Notes under the pieces: model-generated | The model's input: only the letters and a program-made list of their open reading frames with translations | The model's database searches: none | What the model was told of the DNA's origin: nothing | Shown here: in pieces, positions 11,901 through 23,075 of the stretch | Numbering within the stretch: the stretch's first letter is position 1 | Layout of the letters: the number at the start of each line of letters is the position of its first letter | Position numbers and translations under genes: made by a program | From: Otis tarda | Taxonomy: Eukaryota; Chordata; Aves; Otidiformes; Otididae | NCBI GenBank assembly: GCA_026413225.1 | Contig: CM048557.1 | Location: forward strand, 2,232,001 to 2,296,000 | Direction: 5' to 3' | Length of the DNA: 64,000 bases

Positions 11901-14796
11901 AATTTCCAACAAAGGAAAGCCTTCCTGAATTCTGAGCAGTAGCCTGTTACATATTGATAGCGCACTACGGAATTGCACGGGTGTGTGGGACTTCATGTAC
12001 ACCAGTAGCTTCAAGGGTAGTAAATGCATGAGCAAAATATAAAACCTGTTGAGTACCCCAGAAACTCAGTATACACACAATCAGCATCAGGTGGCAGAGA
12101 TCTCTGTGCTGTTGACCAAAGCTATAAGCTGTATAAGAGTTGACAGGTTCTCTAAAGGAATGTGTGTAGAGTTGGGGTCCGACCCTCTCTCCTGCAATTG
12201 GAATTTTTTACATTTACACGATTAAATGGGAAAGGATGTTATTGAAGTCCTTGTCCATAAGCAGGTTTAGAGAAGACACAGGGGGTTGTTCAGCAATTGT
12301 GCTGTGTACAGGGGCAGAAGTCAGGAGCGTTGCAGGGCAGCACTGCTCTTGCACACCCTGTCCCTCCCATTCTCTGCAGGTTTCTGCTGGTGGTGGGTGC
12401 CCATGGGGCTGCCCCGGTGGATTTGCATCCTACCCTGGTACTTTGATTTTGGGACTGAACGGCATTTGAAAGGTGCAGTACGAAGGCTGTAGCAAGTTGA
12501 TCTTTTCTTGACTACTGGCGGATCTGGCTCCGTAAGGACAACTGGTAGAGATCTTTCCCCAGTAATATGTCCTTATTAAACAAGTTCTCTAAATTAGATC
12601 TAATCAGTCCTCAAGTCCACTTGCTTCCTGCCCTCCCGCTGGCGAGTAGCAGCAATGTTTGTGTTGGTGGTTGTTGATTGGGAGACCAGAGCAGTCAGCA
12701 ATCTTTTGGTCCCTAGGTTAAATTGAAATCCCATTTGCTTTTGCATGGAATGTGATTTCACATTCATTACAACAACATTTCCTTTTAATAACATTTTTGA
12801 AGTGTGTGTAAGCATGCAGTTTTCTTGTTTTGACTGCTTTCATGTTGACACAGATTGCTCCAATGGGTGGAGAACAGAAATCAACTAACCTAATGAATAG
12901 CAAGGTGTAGTTCAGGCTCAAGGAAAAAATTCAAAAATTCCTGAAATTCAACTACTTGTGCTTTAATCATACCCGTATTGTTTAACTGATTGCTCCAGCA
13001 TTTGACTAGTTTAAGGCAAACTTTCTGCTTCAACTGACTTTAAATGCTTGCTTTGACCTAGGAGCTCATGGGTATTAAGTAGTGCATGGCCTAAGAGTTG
13101 CTCAGCATATTCAGAGGTGCAGAATTTGGGGAAGGAAGTTGTCTTCTGTCATCTTAAACAGTACAATGGAACGTAGTTTTCCTGTAGTAGCAAGTAATCT
13201 CACTTCTCATATTGGTTTATAATTTAATGTACCAGCTAGGACAGCATTGTGGTATGTAATTAACAGTTTACTGTTATTACTGCACAAGCTACACAGATAT
13301 TGAATAATATTTAAAAGTCTCTTTATATTAAATAAAACCAAACACTGTAGAAGTTTGTCCCTTGAATGGCCTTTGTCATCTTAACATACATATTTTGTAT
13401 CCACCTGGATATTAAGTTAATTATGGGATAAATCTCAAAAGATAAGCAGAGCTGTAAGGGACTGGACATGTTCCCAAGTTCCTGAAATTAATTTTTTTTT
13501 TGATTAGCAAGAATATTTTTATTCATCATATTTTTTGAAAACACGCCCACAATGCGTTATAGTTGCTTTTAAACTTGATAGAAAATGCTTTACAGTTATT
13601 TTGAAGTATCATGAATACCATTGCATTTATATTTTTCTCCTTTCTTCATGGTAACTTTCTGATATTTTAAAACCTTTCCTGTAGTGAGACTTGGTGTGGT
13701 GACAGTAGAAAAATCGTTTCACTGAGAAGTGAAAGACTTCAAATTTGGACTCTGTGGGTGGCAGATGGAGTGTAAGATCCTCAGAAGGCTTCAGAAGCAA
13801 AGTATCAGATCCCTGGCCATGCTAGGATGGCCCTTGCTGCCTCTGCCACCAGGAGGTTATAGGATTTTCTATTGACTATAAAACTAAAATCAAAATCACT
13901 ACAGGAAATCTGGTTTAGGGTAGAAAATACTGCTGTAAAACTACAAAGTCTTCATAGGCTTTTTTCCAGGAACAGAGAACTAGAGTACCTGCTTACCTAC
14001 CTGCTTGCCACTCACACACATGCACACGCACCTTTCTTCTTTTCCAGTCTGAGGCGTGTGTTTTGGCAAGGAAGCCTGGACCATGCAGTCAGTGTTCTGC
14101 TATGGTGCTTTGGAGCCACAGCCCGAGGACCTGCAGTCTCCTTGCAGGCCTGTCTATTTGATAAATTTGGTTAGAAATAGCCTAACATTCATGGCTACAA
14201 TAGCGTGATGAAATAGATGAAAGGACATGTCTTCATGAGCATAGTTCTCTATTTTCCCTGGCATTAAGATGAGTCAGAGGGAGAATCAAAACATTTCTGT
14301 GTGGGACTTTTAGTACATTTTCATAGAATGTTTCCCACAATGCCACAGTTTGTGGTCCATTAATGTGAAGCTTAGTCCTAACTCAGTTTTGAAGCACAAC
14401 ACAAAGTCCTAAGAAGTGAAAGTGAACAATAGGGGTATCAGAGTTGTCCAACACTGAAAGCCAGGCAGTAGCTCCCAGTTCAGCCTTTTCGTGGACACAG
14501 CAGGAGGTCTTGTGCTGTGGGAGCACCGTTTGCTCTCAGCAGCTATTTCTCCATCATCTGCAGGGAGAAGCGTGTGGGCTGTATGGAAGCCTTTTATAGC
14601 CACCAGCTGGACCACAGGGATTGTGCATGAACATGCTTGTGCTTTGCTAGACTTTGCCTCTGCTCTTTCTCCTAGCCTCTCTTGATCATTTTTTGCATGT
14701 TTTCAAATCATTCTTGTCCTTTTCTCATTAAATTATTTTTCAAGAATAACTAAAACTCTTCCTTCTACTCTTCATCTTCTCCCCTTTTCTGGTTAG

Positions 14797-14904
14797 ATGA
14801 CTGTAGGAAAGGTCTCACGTGCAATTGGAGCTGTGGCTGAAGTTCTTGTCAATCTGTATGTGAATGATCACAGACCCAAGCCACAGCTTCCCCCCCTTGA
14901 ACTG
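14797..14904 (+). CDS. MICAL2: MICAL2 exon before the LIM domain ([20 protein letters not shown])
   Basis: This exon is 108 nt, phase 0/0, and encodes 36 residues between GGTTAG and GAACTG|gtaagg. It contains [20 protein letters not shown] and then [16 protein letters not shown] recognise this as the conserved hydrophobic helix that precedes the LIM domain in MICAL2. The exon begins with an ATG codon that here is most likely an internal Met. It would only be a start in a transcript beginning in the preceding intron, for which I see no promoter. The donor (gtaagg) is strong. Confidence 0.93.
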
Positions 14905-15284
14905 GTAAGGCAAAACCCAGAAAGAAATAACAACTTGACTTATAAGAGTAGTGTCTCCAGAACGTCATCATGACTTAAGGCCCTGGTTGCGGAGCACCTT
15001 AACTGTTATGAAAGGTCTTAGTCTGACACTTATTAAGGAATCAAGTGCATATTGGCAAAATCTGCTGATGTGTGGATATGCTGGAAATGTTGCTCACCAT
15101 GTTTTCTATTTATATTTTTATTACTTGTTTGTATGAATTAAAACTTCAGGAGACTTTAATTAAACGTAATTACGTACAATTAGTAACAGAAGACAATTAT
15201 TTTTAACACACAAATGCTGAATCACCGTGCTCATTTTGAAGAGAGCTGTTTTTAAACTCTGACAGTGTTCTATGTTGAATTCAG
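14905..15284. other. MICAL2: Short intron before candidate cassette exon
   Basis: AT-rich, 380 nt if the cassette is used. If it is skipped, the intron runs 14905-16755. Nothing else is recognised. Confidence 0.5.
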
Positions 15285-15365
15285 AAGCAGTCTCTGGACA
15301 GAGCTACAAGTTCTTGTCCCATTCCTCAGTCTCCATCTCCTGCTTCCACTGCTGAGCGCTGTCAG
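15285..15365 (+). CDS. MICAL2: Candidate MICAL2 cassette exon (27 codons, in frame)
   Basis: An 81-nt open segment bounded by GAATTCAG and TGTCAG|gtattg, phase 0 on both sides, so it can be included or skipped without changing the frame. It would insert 27 residues, starting KQSLDRATSSCPIPQ and ending STAERCQ, between PLEL and the LIM exon (GSLRKEF). The composition (Ser, Pro, Thr) fits the neighbouring linker. The polypyrimidine tract is weaker than those of the constitutive exons, as expected for an alternative exon. I do not recognise the peptide from mammalian MICAL2, whose neighbouring exons join directly in my memory. It could also be a chance open interval. Confidence 0.5.
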
Positions 15366-16755
15366 GTATTGGGAAGCGAAGTAAGGTGTTGTGTTGTGGT
15401 GATGACACTTATTAGCCAGCACTAAGCTCCGATTGCTTCCACTTCGTTATAACTCTCTGACCTGTTCTATTAACATCGTATTTGTGTACTTTTCCACTTG
15501 CCTGATTGTTCATTTGGAAAGTTTCATGTAGTTCATACTCTGAAATGATCCGTCAGAGCAAAATGGATTACTAATGGCCGATTAGGAATAGGATTCTCAA
15601 CTTTTAAGCACAAGAGTGTGACTTGTGACAATGACAACTGTGACTTGCACTTAACATTAAAAATTAGTTCCAAGGCTTTCTTTTGCTGGCAAATTAAAGA
15701 TTAGTTGTGTGGACTGTATGCTGCTGTCTGTATGTGCCTGGACTCTGCCAAGCCTGTGCCTGCTCTGTCCTGTGCATGGTACCCTTCACACGGTGGCAGG
15801 GGGAAGGGGAGATGTTGGCGACTGTGGCAGAGACAGGATGCTCATCTGTACTGACCTATAACTAAGCAGAATGCAATAATGCAAAGTAACAGCCTCATAC
15901 CTGCCTCTAAGAAGAAAAAGGAAGCCCAGCGGCATCTAATCCATGTACAATTTATTTTTCTGTACCTTTTGCATGTATGTCCAGAGCAGAGATATACAAA
16001 TTGAACAAAAACTTTTAAAATATTTTCAAGTTGTTAATATGAATCATATTTTAAAGTCCAAAGAGTTAAAAATATTCCAAATGTCCATGGTAGGAATGAG
16101 TTTGATTTTTAAAACAAACCAAGCCCCAGAATGGGCTGTGGTCTTAGGAGGAACACAGCTAAGAGGGGAAGCATGACTGCAGCTGATGTAAATGGTAGTT
16201 CAGACACCAGTGTCTAAGATCTCAAAGTTGTGGGTTTTTTTTTTTCCTGGACCTTAAAGCATGAGCCTGCATTTTTCTCCAGAGTGTGTATTAACTGAGA
16301 CTTCAGGGTGTCTGTTTTCTTAGCTCCAATGTCTGTTGTTTGAGGCTGGCAAGTTCTGTCTTTGCCCTCTTCTGAGAAACACCGATGCCAGCAGTCATGA
16401 GACGTGAGTGTCCGAGCCAGCGTGGTGCAGGGTCGTGAATGAGCACTTGGGGCTGATGCTGCTCTTGTACCTGAGTAAACACAAAATGTCGGCGACCTCC
16501 CAGAGGGAAGCTGGGTGCAAGTCCAGCTGAAAACTCACCACTTAAAGTCCTTGTGATGTCTGATTTATGAATTGCTGCATAAACTTACAGAATTGCAACA
16601 AACGAGTAATAAAAAGCTGACTGCTTGTTTTAACTGTATGTGGAGAGTGCTGTGTAAAACTTAAAGCAGCTAAAGCAGCTGCCCACTTGATAAGAATTTA
16701 TATCTGAGTGTAGAGCAATGATTTTATGTGCATTTCTATTTTTATCTTTTAACAG
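15366..16755. other. MICAL2: Intron
   Basis: About 1.4 kb with no recognisable gene. A T run lies near 16237-16247, and a 9-bp tandem repeat (AAAGCAGCT twice) lies near 16663-16681. It ends with a T-rich tract and TTAACAG. Confidence 0.6.
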
Positions 16756-16942
16756 GGATCTCTGCGAAAAGAATTTCCTCAGTCTATCGGGGGCAGTGAC
16801 ATTTGTTATTTCTGCAAAAAACGGGTATATGTTATGGAGCGGTTGAGTGCAGAAGGCCACTTCTTTCACAGGGAGTGCTTCAAGTGTGAAATATGTTCTA
16901 CAACACTCCGTTTAGGAATTTATGCCTTTGATGTTGAAGAAG
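16756..16942 (+). CDS. MICAL2: MICAL2 LIM domain, first exon
   Basis: This exon is 187 nt and encodes 62 codons plus one base (phase 0 in, phase 1 out), between TTAACAG and GAAGAAG|gtaata. It encodes the first zinc module and part of the second. The ligands seen are C17 and C20 (CYFC), then H38 and C41 (HREC), then C44 and C47 (CEIC), numbered within the exon. The stretch [20 protein letters not shown] is diagnostic for MICAL LIM domains. [10 protein letters not shown] favours MICAL2 over MICAL3, in which I recall a KFFHRSC-like version. The LIM domain mediates protein contacts and contributes to autoinhibition in the family. The last two ligands are in the next exon. Confidence 0.97.
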
Positions 16943-18011
16943 GTAATATAGGAGCTATTTAAGAATATTTTAGTGTATGAGTATTGATGCTTTCAGTGGA
17001 ACTAGGGAAAAAGACCTGGCTGAGTAGTTTGGTCAGAGGGAGGTCTGCCAAGTATGTTGTTTGCATCCATGCTGATCTTTGAGTCCTTGTACTTGTGGTT
17101 CTAGTCTTTCAAAAGAATCCAATTATGACAGACTTGAGCTTTAAATGAAGAAATCATGAGTGGAAAATACGTTGAGTGATGAAAATGCAGTTTGTCCAGT
17201 CACAGGTCAAAGCAAAAAAGGTGATTTTTCTCCAACAGTACAGAATTATTCTCATCTCTCATTTATAATTAGCCATTAAAGAACGTGATCTTTAAGGATA
17301 AGCCATGATAGTGGCAAATTTACACGGATGGGGAGAATATAGGTTATTTCTTTCAAGATGTTATGGCTCAGGAGTTGAAAGCAGTAGTACTGGCCAAGCA
17401 GCAGTGTAGTTTATTCCACTCTGCTGCAGAATGGGAGTTTCAGATCTTGGACCCTCAGTCCTAACTACAGTCTGGGGCTTGGGGATGGGGAGGTTTTTTT
17501 TTTTTGTTTTTGTTTGGTTTTTTTTTTTTAGTTTAGAAGGAAATTATTAAACTGAAACCTTGCCACTTCCAAATAATTTGAATACATCAGAGTATTTACC
17601 TGATCTTCTACAAAAGGATTAAAGACTCAAGGCCAAAGGTGCTTCTTTTGCAGTCCAGAGAATCTTCTGCAAAGACTTTTTTGAACTGATGATTTGACTT
17701 TTTGCTGCTTGATGTCTTGTGTTGGTTTGTGACTTGGTGTTTATAGAATCTTGGGTTTTTGCTATTTATTAGTCCTAAACCTGTGTTGTAGATAAATGAC
17801 TTTGCCTTATTTAACAACTGTGTAAATCTGTGTACTGTAAAAGAAACCCTTTTAGAGCTGTGAGCTATTCAGCGTCAGTGGCAAGTTTCCTGTTCCTTTT
17901 GCTGTCCAATCACTAATTATCCTTATTTCATCTTTTTATAGATGCAACAGTCAGTTTTCAGTCCATATATGTATAGATAAAAGATAATATAATTTATTTT
18001 TTCTTTTGTAG
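16943..18011. other. MICAL2: Intron within LIM domain
   Basis: About 1.07 kb, AT-rich, with T/G homopolymer runs near 17495-17530. No other gene is recognised. Confidence 0.65.
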
Positions 18012-18100
18012 GTAAATTTTATTGTAAACCTCATTTTACGCACTGCAAAATCAGTACTAAACACAGAAAGAGAAGAGCAACATTACAGCTCCAGGGAAAG
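18012..18100 (+). CDS. MICAL2: MICAL2 LIM domain, second exon
   Basis: This 89-nt exon takes two bases to complete a Gly codon (G|GT) and then gives 29 codons, ending phase 0 at GGAAAG|gtacgt. It starts [12 protein letters not shown], which supplies the last two zinc ligands (Cys and His of CKPH). All eight LIM ligands are therefore present and the domain should be functional. The following [16 protein letters not shown] is a basic tail matching the MICAL2-type KQRKRRAEL segment I remember. That segment is absent from MICAL3, which supports the paralogue call. Confidence 0.96.
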
Positions 18101-18444
18101 GTACGTATTGGTTATGTTACTAATGCAGGAAATGTTGGGGCAGCTTTATCTGGAACGGGATGAAGTACTTGTTTATGTGTGTGTGGGAGAGGTGTTTTCT
18201 ACTTGCTGTCCAGAAGTAGTAAAATCTATACTAAAATATAACCTCCTGGTTCTGTGAATTTGCCATATTTATAGTCTGTTTCTCAGTGGAAATTAACTTT
18301 TCCTATACAAAGTAAGGTTGAACTTAAGAGCAATTGGAAATTTAAAATATATATATATATATAAAAACTTGAAAACAGTGACAGAAACTTGACTTCCCAT
18401 TTTTTTAGAAGTATATTTAACTTTTTTTTAATGCTTTATGTAAG
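18101..18444. other. MICAL2: Short intron with (AT)n
   Basis: 344 nt, carrying an (AT)n microsatellite at 18347-18363 close to the 3' side. The acceptor is TTTATGTAAG at 18444. Confidence 0.6.
18347..18363. repeat. (AT)n dinucleotide microsatellite
   Basis: About eight AT units in a row. Likely length-polymorphic. Confidence 0.9.
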
Positions 18445-18831
18445 GAGGCAACAGAAGCATGGAAGAAAGAGGAACCCAAACCCACAGAGACCACCACAGA
18501 AAGCACTTTGTCTACTGCTAGCAGTCCAGAGGACAGGTCCCCAGGTATCCTGACTTCCTTCTTTAGGGGCACGCTAAGCTGGCCCCTTCGGGTGACAAGG
18601 GATCTGCTTGACATTCCCAGACGCCTGTCTAACTGGATGCATGGTTTTCTGCACGCTACCAATCTTCATTTCAGGGACAATGCATATAACTATACCTACT
18701 TGTATGAACTCTTGAGCCTTGGTGTGCCATTCCTCTGTGCTCTTCTAGAGGTACTTACTCATATGTACCGGGAAGCAGAGCTATCACTTGAAAATGTGCT
18801 TGACTGGGTGAAAAAATTCTGTAGGGTTTAA
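18445..18831 (+). CDS. MICAL2: MICAL2 alternative last exon (short isoform C-terminus)
   Basis: From the acceptor at 18444 the frame is open for 128 codons to TAA at 18829-18831. The first 33 codons (18445-18544, EATEAWKKEEPKPTE...SPEDRSP) are shared with the long form. There a CAG|gtatcc donor can be used in phase 1 to join 38374. Reading through gives a tail: PGILTSFFRGTLSWPLR, a middle part, then DNAYNYTYLYELLSLG and VPFLCALLEVLTHMYRE, ending VKKFCRV. I recognise this as homologous to the C-terminus of the mammalian canonical MICAL2 isoform (PGISTSFFRK...DNAYNYCYMYELLSLG, from memory). The tail is rich in aromatic and aliphatic residues and may form a membrane- or protein-binding helix bundle. 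Its function is unknown to me. Confidence 0.9.
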   Translation, partial: EATEAWKKEEPKPTETTTESTLSTASSPEDRSPGILTSFFRGTLSWPLRVTRDLLDIPRRLSNWMHGFLHATNLHFRDNAYNYTYLYELLSLGVPFLCALLEVLTHMYREAELSLENVLDWVKKFCRV

Positions 18832-19312
18832 ATTCTTCTGCATGTCTTGCTCAGTTGTGCCTTTCAGATTTTCAAAATGAACAGCCTCACTATTTTCTTG
18901 AGGTTTTTTGGTTGTGTTGTTTTTTTTTTTTTTTTTACTTTTCACACGATTTCGTGTGTGATTTAAAAGAATGGTGGATTCCTTCTGATATAAATGAGAT
19001 GCAATCAAAATTTTCAGTATAAAATGTACTGTATGTTAGAGCATGAAGGGCAGTGTCCAGACACATTTCCAGAATGTGGAGACAGATGAAGGATATTTTG
19101 TAGATTTTCCCCTCTCCCCAACAGCCCTATTCTGTCCTGTGATCAGACCATTGGAGGGGTGGTACATTTTGAAACCATTCTTCTCCCTGTCCCTGCTCCC
19201 CATTTTTTTTTTTTTGTTAGACCAAGAAAGAATGTGTGTTCTTTCAGATGTTTGGGGAATATTTATGACAAATGACTGGGTTTTGAAACCTGAATATGGC
19301 GCATACCTTTTC

Positions 19313-19334
19313 TTTTTTTTTTTTTTTTTTTTTT
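19313..19334. repeat. Poly-T run (22 T)
   Basis: Uninterrupted T homopolymer followed by CTTCC. The run is a likely sequencing or assembly length ambiguity. Confidence 0.9.
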
Positions 19335-19521
19335 CTTCCTTTGCTTTCATCTTTGCTCTGGGTTATGAGGTTTATAACTTGCTTGAATGTGTTTAAAAAA
19401 AAATGATAATGTACTTCATTCACATTGCTCTTAGTCATGCCTTTTACATTTCTTACATGTGATAGATACCCTTTGTTGATAGTGGGTATAATCTGTACTC
19501 TTAATTTATTTGAAGTTTTGA

Positions 19522-19527
19522 AATAAA
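19522..19527 (+). terminator. MICAL2: Candidate proximal poly(A) signal (AATAAA)
   Basis: First canonical hexamer after the short-isoform stop, about 690 nt downstream. The following region is only moderately GT-rich. Use is unproven. Confidence 0.4.
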
Positions 19528-21200
19528 TTTGAAGAGCAAATCTTAGTTGATTGAAGGCCTAATTGAAACTGTGAGTCAAAAAGGAACTGGTAGTGTAATT
19601 AGACCTGGCTTATTCCTCAAGTCGAGGCTTCCTTATTAGGTGGCTGATTCGAGGAATATCAATTTATGGAGCACTCATCTGTAACTGAAATCACTGCTGT
19701 TGTGCCTCTGGGTAGGCACTGCTCCTATTGTCTTTTTGAATTTTTTAAAAATACAAGTTTAGAACAGACAACAAAAACCTACAAACGCATTCTTATGAGA
19801 ACACTTCTTAGTTGAGTATTTCATTCATTTCAACGTATGAAGCTTATGGCAGAAAGGTGAAATTCTATTATCTGGAGCAGCCGTTAAGTAAATTTCTTTC
19901 AGATGTCTCTCAACAATGTCTACCTTAATCTGAAGGTGTCAGGACTGGTTAAATAAGCTACTTAACACCGACATCCCAAATTCTGATTTACTTTCAGCCT
20001 AGTTAGCCAATGAGGTAAGCATGCTCCCTGCCTCTCAAATACTTAAATGTTTAAATTCAGAAGTTAACCAGGAAACAGGTAAATACCTAAACGTGGTAAT
20101 ATGTATAGGCTAAAATTAAAAGCATCTGTAGCATTTATTTCTAGCCAAAAGAATGTGGCTTAAATAATAGGAAATTATGTTGCATTCAGTTAATACCAAA
20201 GTTGAGGATCACCTTCCAGTGGTCTTATAAATGACTGTGCTGCTAATGGACTGGCAGTTTTTCTAATTTTTTTTTTCTTAGATAATATGGGAAAAGATGA
20301 CTTGAATTGTTCTGTTTCTTAAGTATTAAAAAGAAATGTGTTTTCTGTTTAAAATAAATGACAAACTGGATTTTTCTTTTAAATAGTTTGACTTTCTTTT
20401 GACTACGAGGATAAAACTCTTCACATTTTAGAGTGCTTATGTATTTCGGGAAAAAATTGTTAAGTACATGCACAGAACTTGAAAAAGTGCTTGAAGAAAA
20501 GTATTTAGGTATAAGGTAGCATTCATTTGAAATAAATTGCTGTTAATGCTCAAGCATGTATTCAGCAAAACTTTGATAGAATATTGACTGGACACAGCAA
20601 CAAATATAACAACATGGTGGGCATCTGTATATATGTAAAGAAATGTATCTGTACCTCTTACAGCATTTTTTAAAAGAATACTTTGAAACACTGTATATTT
20701 TAAAATTATTTGCTAATGATAGTAATTGTTTCACCCTAAAACAGAAAAAATCTGCAGTGCAATTTACCATGTTACTTCTGCAACACAGCAAACTGCTAAA
20801 TGCTAAAGTTTTAAAATTTGGCTTGCCATCACTTTTTATTTCAATTCGTCAACAGCACAGTCTTTAGGAACTTCTTTTTTCCTGAAATTTTCTCCTGCTG
20901 TTTACTACAGGAAACTTTCTGCTTTTCAGCAGAGTGAGCATAATGGTAAACATAGAGAAAATGGAGATATAGTAAGAAACTTGACAATCTCTGATATCCA
21001 ATAAATTTAAAGCAAATTAATCTTACTAGTAGAAAGTTTAAAAATAAAATAATTTTAAAATATGGTATTGGCTTTATGTAGATCTATATAATGGGGAATT
21101 AAATCCCTACATTCCCACAACAGAATTCAGGAACTTGCATAATGAAAACATTTTCCTGAGGAATCTTAATTACACTGCATATTCCACTTTTTTGTTGGTA

Positions 21201-21220
21201 TCAATCTAATTCAATCTAAT
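21201..21220. repeat. 10-bp perfect tandem duplication
   Basis: TCAATCTAAT occurs twice without a gap. Confidence 0.9.
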
Positions 21221-23043
21221 TGGTAGATTTCTTTTTTTTTTTTTAGTATCTTCGTCTTAATATTCTGCTAGTAAGATTCATACCTATTTGTCCTTGTTCA
21301 TGATTTAATGAAAAAAGGCAGTTTCATTTTGTCCAGTTCTTCTTTATGCCTATGTAATCTTTCTGATGCTTTCCTATATAACCAAATTAAGTTCTGGTTT
21401 TCTTTTTTTCCTGTTGTCTCCTCTGTCAATCTCCCTCATTGCTTTTAGTACAATTCATCATTCCAGTGCTGCACCCGCTCACTGGCTGAAGCCTTTCTGC
21501 TCTCAGGTGATTTTTTTTTCTGCTTGCGAGTTCCAAAATTGTGTGACTAACACTGTTCTTTGACAGCATTTCATTGCACATTTGTTTAAAGACTTTTGGA
21601 GCAAACCGTGTGTCTGGTATATTAATGGATGTGAGCTTTGGCATGATCATTTAACCTGTTGCTGAGTTCGTGGTTCTAGAAAAGGTAACGTCTGCACGCT
21701 CTGTAGAGAATGTTTTTATGTCTGTGCATGTACACTTCCTTGTGCCTTTAAAGTAAGCTAGGCAAGTAAACTGTTTCTTGAAAAAATTGGTTAAAGCCTT
21801 ATTCCTTTCAAAGATTTTAAATAAGTGAGGACAAGATGAGCCAACTGATTCTCTGGTTAGTGTGAGAACCTATTTCCATTGGGCTCAAATACGCAATGAG
21901 CAAGCAACATTTGAGCACTGTGGTGCTTTCTTCTCACTTTGCTGTCATACTGGAGAAGTACATTATAAAAGGATTCTGTTGAAAAAGTAGCCAAAGTGAT
22001 GCAAATTCAAGCCTTCCACCCCAAGTGATGTAGTAGGCAGGCCTAACAGCAATAGATGTGCATGCTGGTTTTAGTCTGTAATATCAAAATGCCGAGTTTA
22101 TATAACCAGAGTGTTTTGGTTTGAATTGTTTTGCGAACTAATTAACTAGGCTCCATTTGCCACTCTGATTAATGGATTTGTCTTGCTGCATGAGACATTG
22201 CCACTACTTTCCATGGCAGATTTGTGTGATTATTTCGTATGTGTTTTTTACATAAGTTCCAGTATGTGTAATCACATATTGGTAATCTAGAAGGGGAAAG
22301 GAATTCAAACAAGAACCAAGGTCTCAGTCTGACAAGCAAGTGTTCTAAGGGTTTTGTTTGACATGGTCATGACCCAGCCTTCCCTGCTGAGAATCCCTTT
22401 CCAAGGGAAGGGCCTTCGGGAACTGATGTAAGCAGCCATTTTCAGGAGGGGCCAAACATCGTCTGCCGCTTGCCCCATTTCACATGCCTCAGCCAGGAAT
22501 GGGGAAGGGCTACAGGGACAGAGCCCCACACTTCTTATCTTTCTGACCTGTCCACACTCTTTATCTTGCTGATATGTTTGCATGACTAAGCAATAGTATT
22601 TGTTTGTGTGGGTGTCCTAAAATGTCTTGATGGCTCTGAAAGTCCCCACGCTGTGCCCACACAGAAATGTCTCTGTATTTTAAGCATCACTTCCTGCACA
22701 AATGGTTAGGACATGAATTCCTATGTATTTCAGGGCTACAGTGTTTTGTTACAAAGCTCAGCATGCTTTGAGATGAAAGTCGTGACGTAAAGGTCTGCCA
22801 TTTCAAACCACTTCCCACTGCTGTGTTTTTACCCTCTGTCGCAGAGTCCTTCTAGCTCTTCCTGGCCAGAGAGGATTCTGTCCTTCTCCTAAGTCTTCTG
22901 TCTTCACTTTACTTTATAATCCTAACTGAATATTTTTATTAAATAGTTTTTAATGCTGTATTTAAATTTTCACATGGAAATTCTGTATTTTGCACACAGT
23001 GAAAATTGTTTTAGCTTTATTTATAATATCTGCTGTAAACAAA

Positions 23044-23049
23044 AATAAA
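23044..23049 (+). terminator. MICAL2: Candidate distal poly(A) signal (AATAAA)
   Basis: AATAAA preceded by two TGTA motifs (near 22984 and 23034, the CFIm-type context) and followed within 30 nt by T-rich CTCCTTGTTTCATC. This is the best-supported 3' end candidate for the short isoform. Confidence 0.5.
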
Positions 23050-23075
23050 TGTAGTTCTTTATAAGTCTCCTTGTT

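Larger units (their letters stand above)
7388..14796. other. MICAL2: Large intron (7.4 kb)
   Basis: Mostly AT-rich. It contains an 11-bp hairpin at 8875-8901, an A-rich run at 8934-8982, and a G+C-richer island at about 9720-10170 with open frames on both strands but no recognisable protein. A dinucleotide-like ACAC tract lies near 14010-14030. No exon with matching phase and good splice sites was found. Mammalian MICAL2 cassette exons expected in this interval are not apparent by eye. Confidence 0.55.
18832..23075 (+). other. MICAL2: Probable 3' UTR region of the short MICAL2 isoform
   Basis: After the stop at 18831 the sequence is AT-rich with many ATTTA-like and poly-T segments and several AATAAA hexamers (19522, 20531, 21043, 23044). 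I place the most convincing end near 23044-23075. There TGTA motifs precede the hexamer and a T/GT-rich stretch follows it. A shorter UTR ending after 19522 is also possible. The UTR length is inference. No ORF worth reporting lies here. Confidence 0.45.

Noticed and set aside
18445-18831. Treating the MICAL2 LIM-to-tail region as MICAL3
   Set aside because: The LIM sequence ([10 protein letters not shown]), the KHRKRRATL tail and the DNAYNY...YELLSLG terminus fit MICAL2 rather than MICAL3.
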